Notes: a model not told the origin generated them from the sequence alone. DNA of 64,000 nucleotides from Alphaproteobacteria bacterium (GCA_030427145.1 JAUHWT010000004.1:186001-250000), one strand, 5' to 3'; positions 19,755 through 29,456 are shown, counted from the first letter of the stretch. A program made the numbers and translations.

Positions 19755-20840
19755 TCACCGGATTTTCAGGGTTGCGAGACCGATCATGGCCAGGATCAGG
19801 GAAATGATCCAAAACCGGATGACGATCTGCGGTTCGGCCCAGCCGAGTTTTTCGAAATGGTGATGGATTGGCGCCATCAGGAATACGCGCTTCTTCGTGC
19901 GCTTGTAGTAAAGCACCTGAATGATCACGGACAGGGCCTCGACCACGAACAGGCCGCCGACGATTGCCAGAACGATTTCGTGCTTGATGGCCACGGCAAT
20001 TGCCCCAAGAGCCCCGCCAAGCGCGAGTGAGCCGGTATCGCCCATGAACACGGCAGCGGGGGGCGCATTGTACCACAGGAAGCCGAGACCGCCGCCAATG
20101 AGGGCCGCGACGAATACAGCTATCTCACCGGTGCCCGGCACGAAATGCAGGCCGAGATATTCGGTGTAGTCCACGCGGCCAACGACATAAGCGATGAACC
20201 CCAACGCCGACGCGGCAATGATCACCGGCATGATCGCGAGCCCATCAAGGCCGTCGGTCAGGTTCACCGCGTTGGCGGAACCGACGATGACCAGCATGGC
20301 GAAAGGCACGAAGAGAACACCCAGGCCCAACAGGTATTCCTTGAAAACCGGGAAGGCGAGCTGGCCGCTCAGGGGCTCCGGGTGCAGCCACATGGACCAG
20401 CCACCGGCGATGAGCGCAATTAGAAAACCGATGGCGAGGCGGACCTTGCCCGATACGCCCGCGTGGGTCTGTTTGCTGACCTTGGCATAGTCGTCCGCGA
20501 AACCGATCAGACCGAAGCCGATGGTCACGAACATGATCATCCAGATGTAGCCATTGTCCCACCGCGCCCAGAGCAGCGTCGAGAACACCATGGCTGACAG
20601 GATCAAAAGTCCGCCCATGGTAGGCGTTCCCGCCTTGGCGATGATGTGGGCTTCGGGTCCATCGGTACGGATGGGCTGACCCCGTCCCTGACGGATCCGA
20701 AGCATGTTGATGAGAGGGCGGCCAAAAATGAAGCCGAACAGCAGGGCCGTCAGGAAAGCAGCCCCGGAACGAAAGGTTATGTATCTGAAAACATTTAGAA
20801 AGCTTACGTTCTCGGACAGTTCGGCCAAAAAATAGAACAT
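19755..20840 (-). CDS. mraY: phospho-MurNAc-pentapeptide transferase MraY
   Basis: Integral membrane enzyme that makes lipid I from undecaprenyl phosphate. About ten transmembrane segments; the catalytic aspartate-rich motif appears as [24 protein letters not shown] supplies further Asp residues, and [13 protein letters not shown] is the signature HHH motif of the family. The length of 361 residues is standard. It lies ten bases after murF and is typical of the dcw order. Confidence 0.98.
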   Translation of the reverse strand: MFYFLAELSENVSFLNVFRYITFRSGAAFLTALLFGFIFGRPLINMLRIRQGRGQPIRTDGPEAHIIAKAGTPTMGGLLILSAMVFSTLLWARWDNGYIWMIMFVTIGFGLIGFADDYAKVSKQTHAGVSGKVRLAIGFLIALIAGGWSMWLHPEPLSGQLAFPVFKEYLLGLGVLFVPFAMLVIVGSANAVNLTDGLDGLAIMPVIIAASALGFIAYVVGRVDYTEYLGLHFVPGTGEIAVFVAALIGGGLGFLWYNAPPAAVFMGDTGSLALGGALGAIAVAIKHEIVLAIVGGLFVVEALSVIIQVLYYKRTKKRVFLMAPIHHHFEKLGWAEPQIVIRFWIISLILAMIGLATLKIR

Positions 20841-20849
20841 TTGGCTATG

Positions 20850-22295
20850 TCATTCCTCTGATTTGTTCGCGGGCACGGCGACGCCCATGCGTTTCACCGC
20901 ATCGACGACACATCCCATGCGCGATCCGAGTGAACCTTTTACCATCGCGATATCGCCCGCATCCAGAAGCTTTCCGGTTTTCGCGGCCATTTTTTCCGAA
21001 CTGCTGAACCATTCGCCACGCCTTGCCACCGGCAGCGCGTCGTGGAGGGCTTTCATGAGTGGCCCCGCGCAGTGAACGGTGGCAACCGACGCCATGGACG
21101 GAATGTCGGCCAGTGCGGCGTGAATCGCCTTTTCGCTCTCACCGAGCTCAAGCATGTCGCCGAGAAAGGCGATTCTGCGGCCGCGGCTGACCCGTCCAAC
21201 CCCGTCCTCGGGTTCCTCGGACGCTAGCACGTCGAGCGCGGCTTCCATCGCGGCGGGATTGGCGTTGTAGCTTTCATCAATCAACAGGATGTTGCCGTCC
21301 AAACCGCCCGGCCCCATGACCACGTTCCAGCGCGCCCCCCGGCCCTCGGGCGAGGTCCACGAGGACAGGGACAGAGCCGCGCGGCCCATATCCGCACCCA
21401 GCGCGTCAATGGCGGCCAGCACCGCCAGGGCGTTCAGCGCAAGATGTTTTCCGGGGGCGCTGACGTGGTAGAGGAATTTCTCGGAGCCTTTGCGGGCCGA
21501 GACGGACGTGCCGTTACCGGTCACGCGAACGTCGAGGCACCTATACTCAGGCCGACCGGTGGCCCCAAACCTGACGACACGAACCCCAGCCCTGCGTGCG
21601 GCGCGCAACAGGGTTGGGTAGGTCGGGATGTCGCGGTTGAGAATGATCGTGCCGCCCGGGTCCATGCCCTGGACGATTGAGGCCTTTTCGCGGGCAATAC
21701 CCTCCACATTGGCGAAAGCCGCAAGATGGACCGCCGCGACCGTCGTGATGATCGAAACATCTGGACGCGCAAGTCGTGACAGCGGGGCGATCTCGCCCGG
21801 CGCATTCATTCCAATTTCGATCACGGCGTAATCGGCATCCGCAGGCATCCGCGCCAGGGTCAGGGGAACGCCCCAATGGTTGTTGTAGCTCTTCTCCGCC
21901 GCATGGACGCGGGCCTGCGCACCAAGCGCCGTACGGAGCATTTCCTTGGAGCCGGTTTTCCCCGCAGACCCGGTGACCGCTACGACTTTGCCTGAGAACC
22001 TAGCTCGGGCGGCGCGGGCCATGTCCTCAAGAGCGGGCAGAACATCGTCGACGAGCAGTAGCGGTGCATCGGGAGTGACGCCGTCCGGGATGCGGGATAC
22101 CAACGCGGCGGCGGCCCCACGTTCAAGTGCTGAGGCGACGAAGTCGTGGCCATCCCGTTCAGCCTTCAGTGCAACGAAGAGGTCGCCCGGAATGAGCGTA
22201 CGGGTGTCGATGGACACGCCACGCGCTTTCCAATGTCCCTGAGCCCTGCCGCCTGTGGCGCGGGCTGCCTCCTCCGATGTCCAGAGCGGGGTCAC
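20850..22295 (-). CDS. murF: UDP-MurNAc-tripeptide--D-Ala-D-Ala ligase MurF
   Basis: Mur ligase adding the D-Ala-D-Ala dipeptide, product of Ddl. The P-loop is VTGSAGKTGSKEML near residue 110, YNNHWGVPLTL follows, and IDESYNANPAAMEAAL is the MurF-type central/C-terminal motif. At 481 residues it is of usual length. The GTG start overlaps the murE stop (GTGA), indicating coupling. Confidence 0.97.
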   Translation of the reverse strand: MTPLWTSEEAARATGGRAQGHWKARGVSIDTRTLIPGDLFVALKAERDGHDFVASALERGAAAALVSRIPDGVTPDAPLLLVDDVLPALEDMARAARARFSGKVVAVTGSAGKTGSKEMLRTALGAQARVHAAEKSYNNHWGVPLTLARMPADADYAVIEIGMNAPGEIAPLSRLARPDVSIITTVAAVHLAAFANVEGIAREKASIVQGMDPGGTIILNRDIPTYPTLLRAARRAGVRVVRFGATGRPEYRCLDVRVTGNGTSVSARKGSEKFLYHVSAPGKHLALNALAVLAAIDALGADMGRAALSLSSWTSPEGRGARWNVVMGPGGLDGNILLIDESYNANPAAMEAALDVLASEEPEDGVGRVSRGRRIAFLGDMLELGESEKAIHAALADIPSMASVATVHCAGPLMKALHDALPVARRGEWFSSSEKMAAKTGKLLDAGDIAMVKGSLGSRMGCVVDAVKRMGVAVPANKSEE

Positions 22296-23812
22296 GAGCC
22301 GAGACCGTCCAGCGCGGATACCGCGACACTGGCCTGTTCAAGGTCGTTGAAGGGCAGCACGTCATCGCCCACGATCTGGCCCGTTTCGTGGCCTTTGCCG
22401 GCAATCAGCAGCGCGTCACCGGGCTGAAGCGCGTCAACGGCGGCCAGAATGGCCTCCGCACGATCGCCGATCTCTGTTGCTTCCGGACAGCCTGGCATGA
22501 TTTCGGCGCGAATGGATGCCGGGTCCTCGCTGCGCGGATTGTCGTCGGTGACATAGACCACATCGGCGTTTTCCGCGGCAGCCTGGCCCATGAGCAAACG
22601 TTTGCCACGGTCCCGGTCACCACCGGCGCCGAACACGACGACAAGACGACCCATGACATGAGGCCGCAGGGCATCGAGCGCCGTATGCAGGGCCTCGGGC
22701 GTGTGGGCATAGTCGACGAATACCGCCGCACCGTTTTCGCGGGTTGCCGCACGCTCCATACGGCCACGGACCGTGCGCAACTCGCGCAGCGCCTCAAATA
22801 CGTCATCGGGCTTAGCACCGGAGCCAATGGCCAGGCCCGCGGCAACGAGGGCGTTATGTCCCTGGAAGCCGCCGATCAGTTCAAGCCGTGTGCCGTGACT
22901 GCGACCGCGCCACTGGAACAGAAGTTCCTGACCGGTCGCGTCGAACCGCTGGCCAAGCAGGCGAAGATCCGCATCCTCGCCGCGACCAACCGTGATGGCG
23001 TTCTGGCCTCGGGCGCGGACAATCGCGAGCACGCTTTCACCGTGGCGGTCGTCCATATTGATAACAGCCGTCCCGCCACGGGGCAGGACGCGGTCGAAGA
23101 GCCCCATTTTGGCGTCAAAATATTCCTCGAACCCGGCGTGGTAATCGAGGTGGTCGCGGGAAATATTGGTGAACCCGGCGGCAGTGAGGCGCACGCCATC
23201 AAGGCGACGCTGATCGAGACCATGGCTGGAGGCCTCCATGGCCGCGTGGGTCACTCCGCTACGAGCCAGATCACTGAGCAGTTCGTGCAGGATTACGGGC
23301 TCAGGTGTTGTATGGCTAAGGGGAGCGGAGACAGCGCCCTCTACGCCGACCGTCCCGAAATTAACGGCCCGTTGGCCGGCGGTTTCCCAGATTTGGCGCG
23401 TGAAACTGGCGACGGAGGTTTTTCCGTTGGTTCCCGTTACCGCAACGATGGTTTCGGGCTGCGCCCCGAACCAGCGGGCCGCGGCAATGGCAAGGGTGCG
23501 CCTTGGTTCTGACGAGACCACAACCGGCACCGGCAAAGGGCCGAGTTCCTTCTCGGCGATCTCAAGGCCGGCCGCGTCGGTCAGAACCACGGCCGCTCCC
23601 ATCCGGAGCGCGTAGGATATGAACTCGGCTCCATGAACGTTGCTGCCCGGCATGGCCGCGAAGAGGTGGCCCTCCTCCGTGCGGCGGCTGTCGACCGATA
23701 TGCCGGAAATGCTCGGCAGGGTTCCCGACCAGTCGCCACCGCGACGCGTCCCGGCCAAAAGTCCCAGTTCCTCAAAACCCATCAGGGTGTCAGCTCGTTC
23801 TGATCCGGTCAT
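22292..23812 (-). CDS. murE: UDP-MurNAc-tripeptide synthetase MurE
   Basis: Mur ligase that adds the third stem-peptide residue, expected to be meso-diaminopimelate. The P-loop is VTGTNGKTSVASFT near residue 115, followed by MEASSHGLDQRR and FTNISRDHLDYH. The C-terminal motif TDDNPRSEDP corresponds to the DNPR sequence that selects meso-DAP rather than lysine, which fits a Gram-negative wall. A GKGHE loop lies close to the C-terminus. Confidence 0.97.
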   Translation of the reverse strand: MTGSERADTLMGFEELGLLAGTRRGGDWSGTLPSISGISVDSRRTEEGHLFAAMPGSNVHGAEFISYALRMGAAVVLTDAAGLEIAEKELGPLPVPVVVSSEPRRTLAIAAARWFGAQPETIVAVTGTNGKTSVASFTRQIWETAGQRAVNFGTVGVEGAVSAPLSHTTPEPVILHELLSDLARSGVTHAAMEASSHGLDQRRLDGVRLTAAGFTNISRDHLDYHAGFEEYFDAKMGLFDRVLPRGGTAVINMDDRHGESVLAIVRARGQNAITVGRGEDADLRLLGQRFDATGQELLFQWRGRSHGTRLELIGGFQGHNALVAAGLAIGSGAKPDDVFEALRELRTVRGRMERAATRENGAAVFVDYAHTPEALHTALDALRPHVMGRLVVVFGAGGDRDRGKRLLMGQAAAENADVVYVTDDNPRSEDPASIRAEIMPGCPEATEIGDRAEAILAAVDALQPGDALLIAGKGHETGQIVGDDVLPFNDLEQASVAVSALDGLGS

Positions 23813-23842
23813 GATCCCCTCAGACCCTGTTTGGGAATGGGG

Positions 23843-25639
23843 CTAATTGTTTCCCGCGAGCGTGTAAAGAACCTCGGGCCCCCCGGTGCCGAAATCACCG
23901 GGCCGCATGCCCAGAATCGGCGCCAGGCGACGCACGATATCGGCAGCGACCGGAGCGGCAGTCAGACCGGCCGTGCGGAACGCGGTTTTGTTGATGATCG
24001 TGGTCGGTTCATCGAGCGCCACAATCAGAACGTATTTCGGGTTCGCCGCCGGAAATACGGATGCGAGCGTCGAGATCACCTTGTCGCGGGCATATCCACC
24101 GCCCGGGAGCGGCTTGTCGGCCGTACCGGTTTTACCGGCCAGGGCATACCCCTCGACATCCGCCTCGCGGGCGGTGCCACGGACCATCACCTGACGCATG
24201 ATGTCACGGACCTGCCGCGATGTGCGCTCGGAGATGACCTGGGGGTTGGCGGTTTTATCAATATTGGGGTTTTCGATGAATGACGGCTCGACCCGGTATC
24301 CGCCATTGGCAATGGTTGCGTAGGCGGCGGCGAGGTGCAGCGGCGTGACGGAAAGACCGTGTCCGTAGGAGACGGTCATAGTTGTCAGTTCCGACCAGGT
24401 GCGGGGCAGGATTGGGGCGGAACTGGAGCTTTCGGCCAGTTCCACGCGCAGGGGTGTCATCAGGCCGAGGTTTTCGAGAAACCGACGCTGCGCGGCTCCG
24501 CCCTGCTCAATCGCAATCCGCGCCGTTCCGACATTGGAAGATTTGACGATGATATCCTCGACGGAAAGCTGCGGGCCGTAATCCTTGAAATCTCGGATGC
24601 GGTACCGGCCCCATTTCATCGGACTTTTGCTGTCGACCATGGTCTGCGGCGCGACAAGTCCGGTTTCCAGCGCAAGGGCAACCGTAAAGGGCTTGAACGT
24701 GGAACCAAGTTCGTAGCGCCCCTGCAATGCGCGGTTGAAGAGCGGGTTATCCGAGGGATCGCCCTCGAACAGTCCGGTGGGGCGATTGTTTGGGTCGAAA
24801 TCAGGCAGGCTCGCCATGGCGCGGATCTGACCGGTGTCGGCTTCCATCAGAATACCGACCGCACCCTTGGCGTTCATGGTTTCCATTCCCTCGGCCAGCA
24901 CCTCCTCCATCGCGGTCTGCGCGGCAAGGTCGATGGACAGGACCAGAGGCTCGTCGGTTTTGTCCGGGTCGGTCAGGCGGCTGTTGAGACCGAGTTCAAT
25001 GCCGGCACGGCCAAGAACCTCCGCGGAATGAACGCCCTCACGCCCATACCGGGCACCGCCGAGCGTATGCGCGAGGATGCGGCCATTGGGGTAGAGACGC
25101 GACTGGCGGCGACCAAACAGGAGGCCAGGTTCCCCGAGGTCATGGACAAGCTGGTGCTGTTCCGGGGAAATGGAACGCTCAATCCAGAGAAACTTCTGAG
25201 GTCCGATGAAATCCTCAAAAAGCTCCTCGGCATCGAGATCCGGGAATATCCGCGCGAGGCCATCGGCGGCAGCGCGGGGATCGACCATCGATTTGGGATG
25301 GGCGTAGAGGGAGGTGGTGGCAACGTTGGTTGCCAGGACGCGGCCGTTTCGGTCGACGATGTCCGCACGGTCGCTGAGAATGGGATTGGCCAGGTTGGCG
25401 GACCGCTCCGGTTCAGGCTCGGACGCGGACACGCGGGCCATCTGAGCGGCCACGAGGCCAAAACCAAGCACAAATGCACCGCCAAGCAGCACGAGACGGC
25501 GTTCGGCCTTGCGGCGTTCCGCCTTTTGGCAGGCGGCAAGGCGAGCGGCACGTTCCTGGGCCTCGATCCGGTCGGGATCGACGCCCTGATCACGGGCCTG
25601 GAGAATTCGGGCGAGCGGTCGCAGGGGGCGGCGGATCAT
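23843..25639 (-). CDS. ftsI: septal peptidoglycan transpeptidase FtsI (PBP3)
   Basis: Class B penicillin-binding protein of the divisome. A long basic cytoplasmic N-terminus precedes one transmembrane segment (about residues 48-66), then the PBP dimer domain and the transpeptidase domain. The three active-site motifs are present: GSTFK (nucleophile Ser), SSN and KTGTA. At 598 residues it is slightly longer than E. coli FtsI because of the N-terminal extension. It partners FtsW in this cluster. Its ATG overlaps the ftsL stop. Confidence 0.97.
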   Translation of the reverse strand: MIRRPLRPLARILQARDQGVDPDRIEAQERAARLAACQKAERRKAERRLVLLGGAFVLGFGLVAAQMARVSASEPEPERSANLANPILSDRADIVDRNGRVLATNVATTSLYAHPKSMVDPRAAADGLARIFPDLDAEELFEDFIGPQKFLWIERSISPEQHQLVHDLGEPGLLFGRRQSRLYPNGRILAHTLGGARYGREGVHSAEVLGRAGIELGLNSRLTDPDKTDEPLVLSIDLAAQTAMEEVLAEGMETMNAKGAVGILMEADTGQIRAMASLPDFDPNNRPTGLFEGDPSDNPLFNRALQGRYELGSTFKPFTVALALETGLVAPQTMVDSKSPMKWGRYRIRDFKDYGPQLSVEDIIVKSSNVGTARIAIEQGGAAQRRFLENLGLMTPLRVELAESSSSAPILPRTWSELTTMTVSYGHGLSVTPLHLAAAYATIANGGYRVEPSFIENPNIDKTANPQVISERTSRQVRDIMRQVMVRGTAREADVEGYALAGKTGTADKPLPGGGYARDKVISTLASVFPAANPKYVLIVALDEPTTIINKTAFRTAGLTAAPVAADIVRRLAPILGMRPGDFGTGGPEVLYTLAGNN

Positions 25640-25989
25640 TCGTTGTCTCCGTCTTTGCTTTCTTCCATGGCGGCTTCGACGAGGTCGGTGACGTCAATTT
25701 CCACCGGCGGGAAGGCAATCATGGCCACATTGCCAAAATGATCTGGCTGAAGGGGGACGAGCTGAAGCTGCTTGTTGTGTTCCTCCACCATCGCGCGGAG
25801 GCGTTCCGGGCGGTTGAGGTAGTCCCACTCGGCCCGCAGAACCTCGAGGGCCTGCTGTTCATGGCGTATTTCACGCTTCAGCGCGTTGTTGCGACGCAGG
25901 CCGTCCTGGGCCGCATAGTTGACCTTGTAGGCCCAGGTGGCACAAACGCCCACGAGCACGACGGCTGAAATTTGAAGAACCAGCCTCAT
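25636..25989 (-). CDS. ftsL: cell division protein FtsL
   Basis: A 117-residue bitopic protein: an N-terminal membrane anchor (about residues 3-20) followed by a coiled coil ([20 protein letters not shown]) and the conserved [14 protein letters not shown] segment, which matches FtsL of alphaproteobacteria. It forms the FtsQLB regulatory complex of the divisome. Sequence conservation is low in this family, so the position between rsmH and ftsI is an important part of the call. Overlaps of four bases on both sides. Confidence 0.92.
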   Translation of the reverse strand: MRLVLQISAVVLVGVCATWAYKVNYAAQDGLRRNNALKREIRHEQQALEVLRAEWDYLNRPERLRAMVEEHNKQLQLVPLQPDHFGNVAMIAFPPVEIDVTDLVEAAMEESKDGDNE

Positions 25990-26990
25990 TTCGCCGCTCC
26001 TTTTGCGGCGATACGGGGCAGACCAAGTTCGCGCGGGTCGAGGGTTCCGGCGGGCGCATTGGTACGGCGGGCGACCCGCAGACGTGCGGACCTGGCCCGG
26101 GGATTGGCGGCGATCTCGGCGTCATCGGGGCCGATTGCCTTGCGGGTGACACGCTCAAACCGGGGCTGATCGGCTTCCTGCACCGGCGCATAACGGTTGC
26201 CGCGCGGCGCATCGCCGGAACGCATCTGCATGAACCGCTTGACCATACGGTCCTCAAGCGAATGGAACGTGACGACGGCCAGATAGCCACCCGGCGCGAG
26301 CGCGGCTTCGGCAGCCGCAAGACCGCGGGCAAGTTCGCCAAGTTCATCATTCACCGCTATACGCAGCGCCTGAAAACTGCGGGTTGCGGCGTGGGGCTGG
26401 CGCGGCTTTGGACGGGGCAGTTTGCGTTCGATCAGCGATGCAAGCTGCAGCGTCGAGGTGAAGGGCTCTGCCTTGCGGGCCTCGACAATGGCACGGGCGA
26501 TGCGTCGTGAGGCGCGTTCCTCACCGAGCTGAAACAGGATGTCGGCCAGTTCGCCCTCGGGTGTCTCGTTCACGATGTCCGCAGCGGTGCGGCCCTCACG
26601 GGACATCCGCATGTCGAGGGGGCCGTCCTTCTGAAACGAAAAACCACGATGGGCCTGGTCGATCTGCATGGACGACACCCCGATGTCGAGCACGACACCA
26701 TGGGGGTGCGGCACCCCGGCTTCCGCCACCAGTTTGTCGAGATTTCCGAACACGCCCTCAACCGTGGTGAGTCGTCCGGAATAGCTTCCGATCCAAGCGT
26801 CGGCCCGCTCAAACACTTCGGGGTCACGGTCGATGGCGATCACCTGGTCGGCACCGGCCTCCAAAAGCGCACGGGAATACCCCCCCGCCCCGAAAGTTCC
26901 ATCGACCCAGGTGCCGCGAATCGGAGAGGCCGTGTCGAGAATCGGTTGCAGCAGCACCGGGATGTGGGGGGAGACATCCGCCATCATCAT
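25986..26990 (-). CDS. rsmH: 16S rRNA m4C1402 methyltransferase RsmH
   Basis: SAM-dependent enzyme (formerly MraW) that N4-methylates C1402 in the ribosomal decoding centre. HIPVLLQP at the N-terminus, the SAM-binding [27 protein letters not shown], and [15 protein letters not shown] are all family hallmarks. The start has three successive Met codons; the first is used because it overlaps the mraZ stop by four bases. Its presence right after mraZ is the standard beginning of a dcw cluster. Confidence 0.97.
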   Translation of the reverse strand: MMMADVSPHIPVLLQPILDTASPIRGTWVDGTFGAGGYSRALLEAGADQVIAIDRDPEVFERADAWIGSYSGRLTTVEGVFGNLDKLVAEAGVPHPHGVVLDIGVSSMQIDQAHRGFSFQKDGPLDMRMSREGRTAADIVNETPEGELADILFQLGEERASRRIARAIVEARKAEPFTSTLQLASLIERKLPRPKPRQPHAATRSFQALRIAVNDELGELARGLAAAEAALAPGGYLAVVTFHSLEDRMVKRFMQMRSGDAPRGNRYAPVQEADQPRFERVTRKAIGPDDAEIAANPRARSARLRVARRTNAPAGTLDPRELGLPRIAAKGAAK

Positions 26991-27508
26991 GCCTCATCCC
27001 CGTACATCGCCGCATCGAGAAGATCATGCATGCTGTCCTGAAGGGCCTCGCCCTCCTCGCCAGAGGTGGCCTCGGCATCAAGCGCGTCGTAATCGGCGCT
27101 GAAGCGCTCCTCCGACCAGACCTCAAAGGCGTCGCCCATGCCGACAAACTTGGCCTGATTGGTAATGCCCGCCTTTTCCCGACAGTTCAGCGGCAGAACC
27201 AGGCGACCGTTGGGGTCCACCTGGAGCGTAACGGAATTGGCCTGATAACGGAGCTGCGCCAGGCGCTTTTCCTTGCCCTTTCTGGGCATCCGCGCGATAG
27301 CTGCGGCGATCTGGCGGGACTTTTCTACGGTCATGCCCTCCAGCATCTGCTGGTCCGACAGGCCAAGAACGAGGACAAAACGGGGGCATTCGCCATCGGT
27401 GCAGTCCGGATCACCCTCAGCAAGCACACGCCGAAAGTCCGCGGGAATCGATACCCGGCCTTTCGGATCCACCTTGAAGGTGTGTGCCCCGTTAAAGTGC
27501 CCAGTCAA
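26987..27508 (-). CDS. mraZ: transcriptional regulator MraZ
   Basis: Two SpoVT/AbrB-type DNA-binding modules are visible: [17 protein letters not shown] near the N-terminus and [16 protein letters not shown] in the second half. MraZ binds its own promoter and represses the dcw operon in E. coli. I prefer the TTG at 27508, which gives the usual short N-terminus and has AGGAG seven bases ahead; a TTG ten codons earlier (27538) lacks this spacing. The C-terminus is extended (about 173 residues in all), as in other Rhodobacterales. Confidence 0.93.
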   Translation of the reverse strand: MTGHFNGAHTFKVDPKGRVSIPADFRRVLAEGDPDCTDGECPRFVLVLGLSDQQMLEGMTVEKSRQIAAAIARMPRKGKEKRLAQLRYQANSVTLQVDPNGRLVLPLNCREKAGITNQAKFVGMGDAFEVWSEERFSADYDALDAEATSGEEGEALQDSMHDLLDAAMYGDEA

Positions 27509-27552
27509 AGGCGTTACTCCTGCCTTTCGTTCTCTCAAAAAACAAAAGGTGA

Positions 27553-27575
27553 GTCGTGCTACCTGTTTGCACGAC
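27553..27575 (-). promoter_or_regulatory. inverted repeat ahead of mraZ start
   Basis: A perfect 7-base inverted repeat (GTCGTGC, 9-base loop, GCACGAC) lies 45-67 bases upstream of the preferred mraZ start. It would form a hairpin in the mraZ leader or serve as an operator. It overlaps one of two TGGGTCG copies (minus strand, 27572-27578 and 27603-27609, 31 bases apart) that resemble the TGGG-type half-sites bound by MraZ in other bacteria, although the spacing is not the usual ten bases. Confidence 0.35.
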
Positions 27576-27733
27576 CCACCCTTTAGTCCGTCTCAGGCCC
27601 CTCGACCCAACTGCGCCACTTTCTGTGGTCTGCCCGATTTTCCACCAAGCCGGATCTTTGCCCGTAAGGAAGATGGCGTGCCCGTATGAACCTGCTCTTT
27701 TATGTTTTTGGCGTGTTGCTATACCGCCGCCTT

Positions 27734-27790
27734 CCATGGGGATTTTGGTACCATGGTCGGACATGGTTTTCAATGGATTTTTGTGGTACC
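27734..27790. repeat. imperfect direct repeat with GGTACC ends
   Basis: Two similar units, 27734-27752 (CCATGGGGATTTTGGTACC) and 27771-27790 (CAATGGATTTTTGTGGTACC), start 37 bases apart in the gene-free region upstream of mraZ. CCATGG occurs at 27734, 27751 and 27793, and a further GGTACC lies near 28010. The role is unknown. Confidence 0.4.
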
Positions 27791-28035
27791 CGCCATGGAA
27801 ATTCGGAAATTATTAAATTGAATCAAATGAATTCAGGGCGAAATTCCAGCTAAAAATCCATATCTGGGCCAATCGAAATTTGCACTCACAATATCCAGGT
27901 AAATCCGCCTGATCAGCGGCCGGCAAAAAAAGAAGCTAAAGTTGTAGCCATGCACGACCAGAAGCCGAATTTGCCGCCAGATCCGGCCGCGTGCACCGGA
28001 ATACCATTGAGGTACCATGAGATTCACCGGGAATC

Positions 28036-28417
28036 CGCGTGGATGGCCTGTAAGCCGGATTTTGTTGCGAACCGTTGCCGATCCGCCGATGACCATTCAT
28101 CTGGGTCCGCCGTTGCCGACGCACTCTGGCAGCCACCCGGATCACTGGGGCCGGAGAAGCCCCGGGGGTCCAGCCCCCACGTGATCCCTACTTGGCCTTG
28201 CTCCTGGCGGGGCTTGCCGTGCCGCTCCCGTTACCGGCAGCGCGGTGGGCTCTTACCCCACCGTTTCACCCTTACCCGTGGCTGACGCCGCGGGCGGTCT
28301 GTTCTCTGTGGCGCTTTCCCTCGGGTTGCCCCGGGCGGGCATTACCCGCCGCCATTTCTCCACGGAGTCCGGACTTTCCTCGACCCGTAGGGCCGCGGCC
28401 ATCCAGCCATCCACGCG
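28036..28417 (-). ncRNA. rnpB: RNase P RNA (type A)
   Basis: Catalytic RNA that trims tRNA 5' leaders. On the minus strand the conserved 5' block GAGGAAAGTCCGGACTCC is present, followed by the GGGTAATGCCC-type stem, an AGGGAAAGCGCCACAGAGA core and, near the 3' end, AATCCGGCTTACAGGCC. The ends are set by a perfect 12-base-pair P1 helix, CGCGTGGATGGC (from 28417) with GCCATCCACGCG (to 28036). The total of about 382 nucleotides is normal. It is transcribed in the same direction as mraZ and lies upstream of it. Confidence 0.96.
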
Positions 28418-28422
28418 CGCCC

Positions 28423-28451
28423 GATGTAGAAGTGGCTCGCGCTCGCGTCAA
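28423..28451 (-). promoter_or_regulatory. rnpB promoter
   Basis: On the minus strand TTGACG, a 17-base spacer and TACATC lie so that transcription would begin about 6-8 bases downstream, exactly at the predicted 5' end of RNase P RNA. The match in position is the main support. Confidence 0.6.
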
Positions 28452-28523
28452 TCGGCCAGTTGCGCAAAACGGCTGGCCCGGACCGCCGCCATCGCATAAA
28501 CAGTGCGCGCACAGGAGCGCCCC

Positions 28524-28853
28524 ATGACCCAGGACATCGACAACATGGACCCCAACCCTCCGGAGCCGCCGCGACTGCGGCAGCTTCGCTGGCTGGTCAA
28601 TACTCTGATGGTCACACTGATCGTCGGGTTCGTTGTGATTGTTGTGACACTTGTGGTGAAACTGAACGCGACCGGATCCGGCATTGAGCTTCCGCAGGAA
28701 ATCCTGATCCCTGAGGGCGAAAGCGGCCGGGCCGTGACCATGGGAACGGGCTGGGTCGCGGTCGTTACTGTCGATGAGAACGGCCAGGAGCGCGTGCGCG
28801 TGTTTGACGCGGAGACCGGTGAGAGCCGGGGCATACTCCTTGTTCAGCCCTGA
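28524..28853 (+). CDS. DUF6476 family membrane protein
   Basis: A 109-residue protein with a proline-rich acidic N-terminus, one strongly hydrophobic segment (about residues 25-45, LVNTLMVTLIVGFVVIVVTL), and a soluble C-terminal part predicted to be periplasmic (beta-rich, VTVDENGQERVRVFD). This is the layout of the DUF6476 family known from Rhodobacterales; function unknown. The start is the ATG with AGGAG eight bases ahead; the in-frame start seven codons upstream lacks one. It is convergent with the phospholipase-like gene. Confidence 0.8.
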   Translation: MTQDIDNMDPNPPEPPRLRQLRWLVNTLMVTLIVGFVVIVVTLVVKLNATGSGIELPQEILIPEGESGRAVTMGTGWVAVVTVDENGQERVRVFDAETGESRGILLVQP

Positions 28854-28862
28854 ACTCCCCGG

Positions 28863-29456
28863 TTACGGCAGCGCGGCGATTCCGCACTGCGGCCAGCCGT
28901 ACCCCCAGCGCCAGGGCAAACCGGAGCAGGGCTTCCCGCCAAGCCGCACGGACAGATACATGCCATCCGCGATGCGGGCGTAAATCGCGTGTAGTTCCTC
29001 CACGGTCAGGCCATATTCCTCGGCCACCTTTTCCCGGCCGGATTGAGTAACCTCCGTGACGCATACCCTCAACTCCCGATCGGCCGCGAGCCGGGCGGCA
29101 TGGCTCTGCGCCGGCTCAGGGTTTTCGCCACCAAGGTAATAGGCCCGGTCGTGGGTCACGCAACAGGCTTCCCACGGCGGCTGCCTGTCATGGACCTCAA
29201 CGAACCGGTCCGAAACCCCTGCAACGAGTTTCCAGATATCCGACATGCCACCGCTACAGCCATCGGTCGTGAACGGTGCCAGTTGATTGGCGGGGTTCTC
29301 ACGGACATCACGCAACCAGTCGTGGGAAATCAGTTCGACCTCGCGCTCCATGGTCAAAAACAGTCCGCCGTCACTCGACGCATCCGCAGCGGGACGGCCG
29401 GGAAGAACGCAAAGGAGCAGTGCGCATGTAGCGGAGAGAATTGCGTCCCGGTTCAA
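28863..29456 (-). CDS. secreted phospholipase A2-like protein
   Basis: A protein of about 197 residues with a signal peptide-like N-terminus (AILSATCALLLCVLPG, cleavage near AADA). TTDGCSGG is followed about 40 residues later by EACCVTHDRAYYLGG. The DGCS pair and the CCxxHDxxY arrangement resemble the calcium loop and His-Asp active site of the phospholipase A2 fold; eight or more Cys could form disulfides. This supports an exported lipase-type enzyme, but I cannot assign a substrate. The start is uncertain: a TTG at 29456 gives a clean signal peptide, while an open frame extends to an ATG at 29546. It is divergent from dnaG. Confidence 0.65.
   Translation of the reverse strand: MNRDAILSATCALLLCVLPGRPAADASSDGGLFLTMEREVELISHDWLRDVRENPANQLAPFTTDGCSGGMSDIWKLVAGVSDRFVEVHDRQPPWEACCVTHDRAYYLGGENPEPAQSHAARLAADRELRVCVTEVTQSGREKVAEEYGLTVEELHAIYARIADGMYLSVRLGGKPCSGLPWRWGYGWPQCGIAALP

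Larger units (their letters stand above)
27509..28035. other. gene-free region upstream of mraZ
   Basis: About 530 bases with no convincing gene between mraZ and the 3' end of RNase P RNA; visibly more AT-rich than its surroundings, especially 27770-27960. It should hold the dcw promoter on the minus strand. It contains an inverted repeat at 27553-27575, two TGGGTCG copies and an imperfect repeat at 27734-27790 (each listed). I could not fix a -10/-35 pair with confidence and found no terminator for RNase P RNA. Confidence 0.6.

Noticed and set aside
27492-27773. 93-codon minus-strand frame upstream of mraZ
   Set aside because: It overlaps the mraZ start in another frame, has no family resemblance and no ribosome-binding site at a proper distance.
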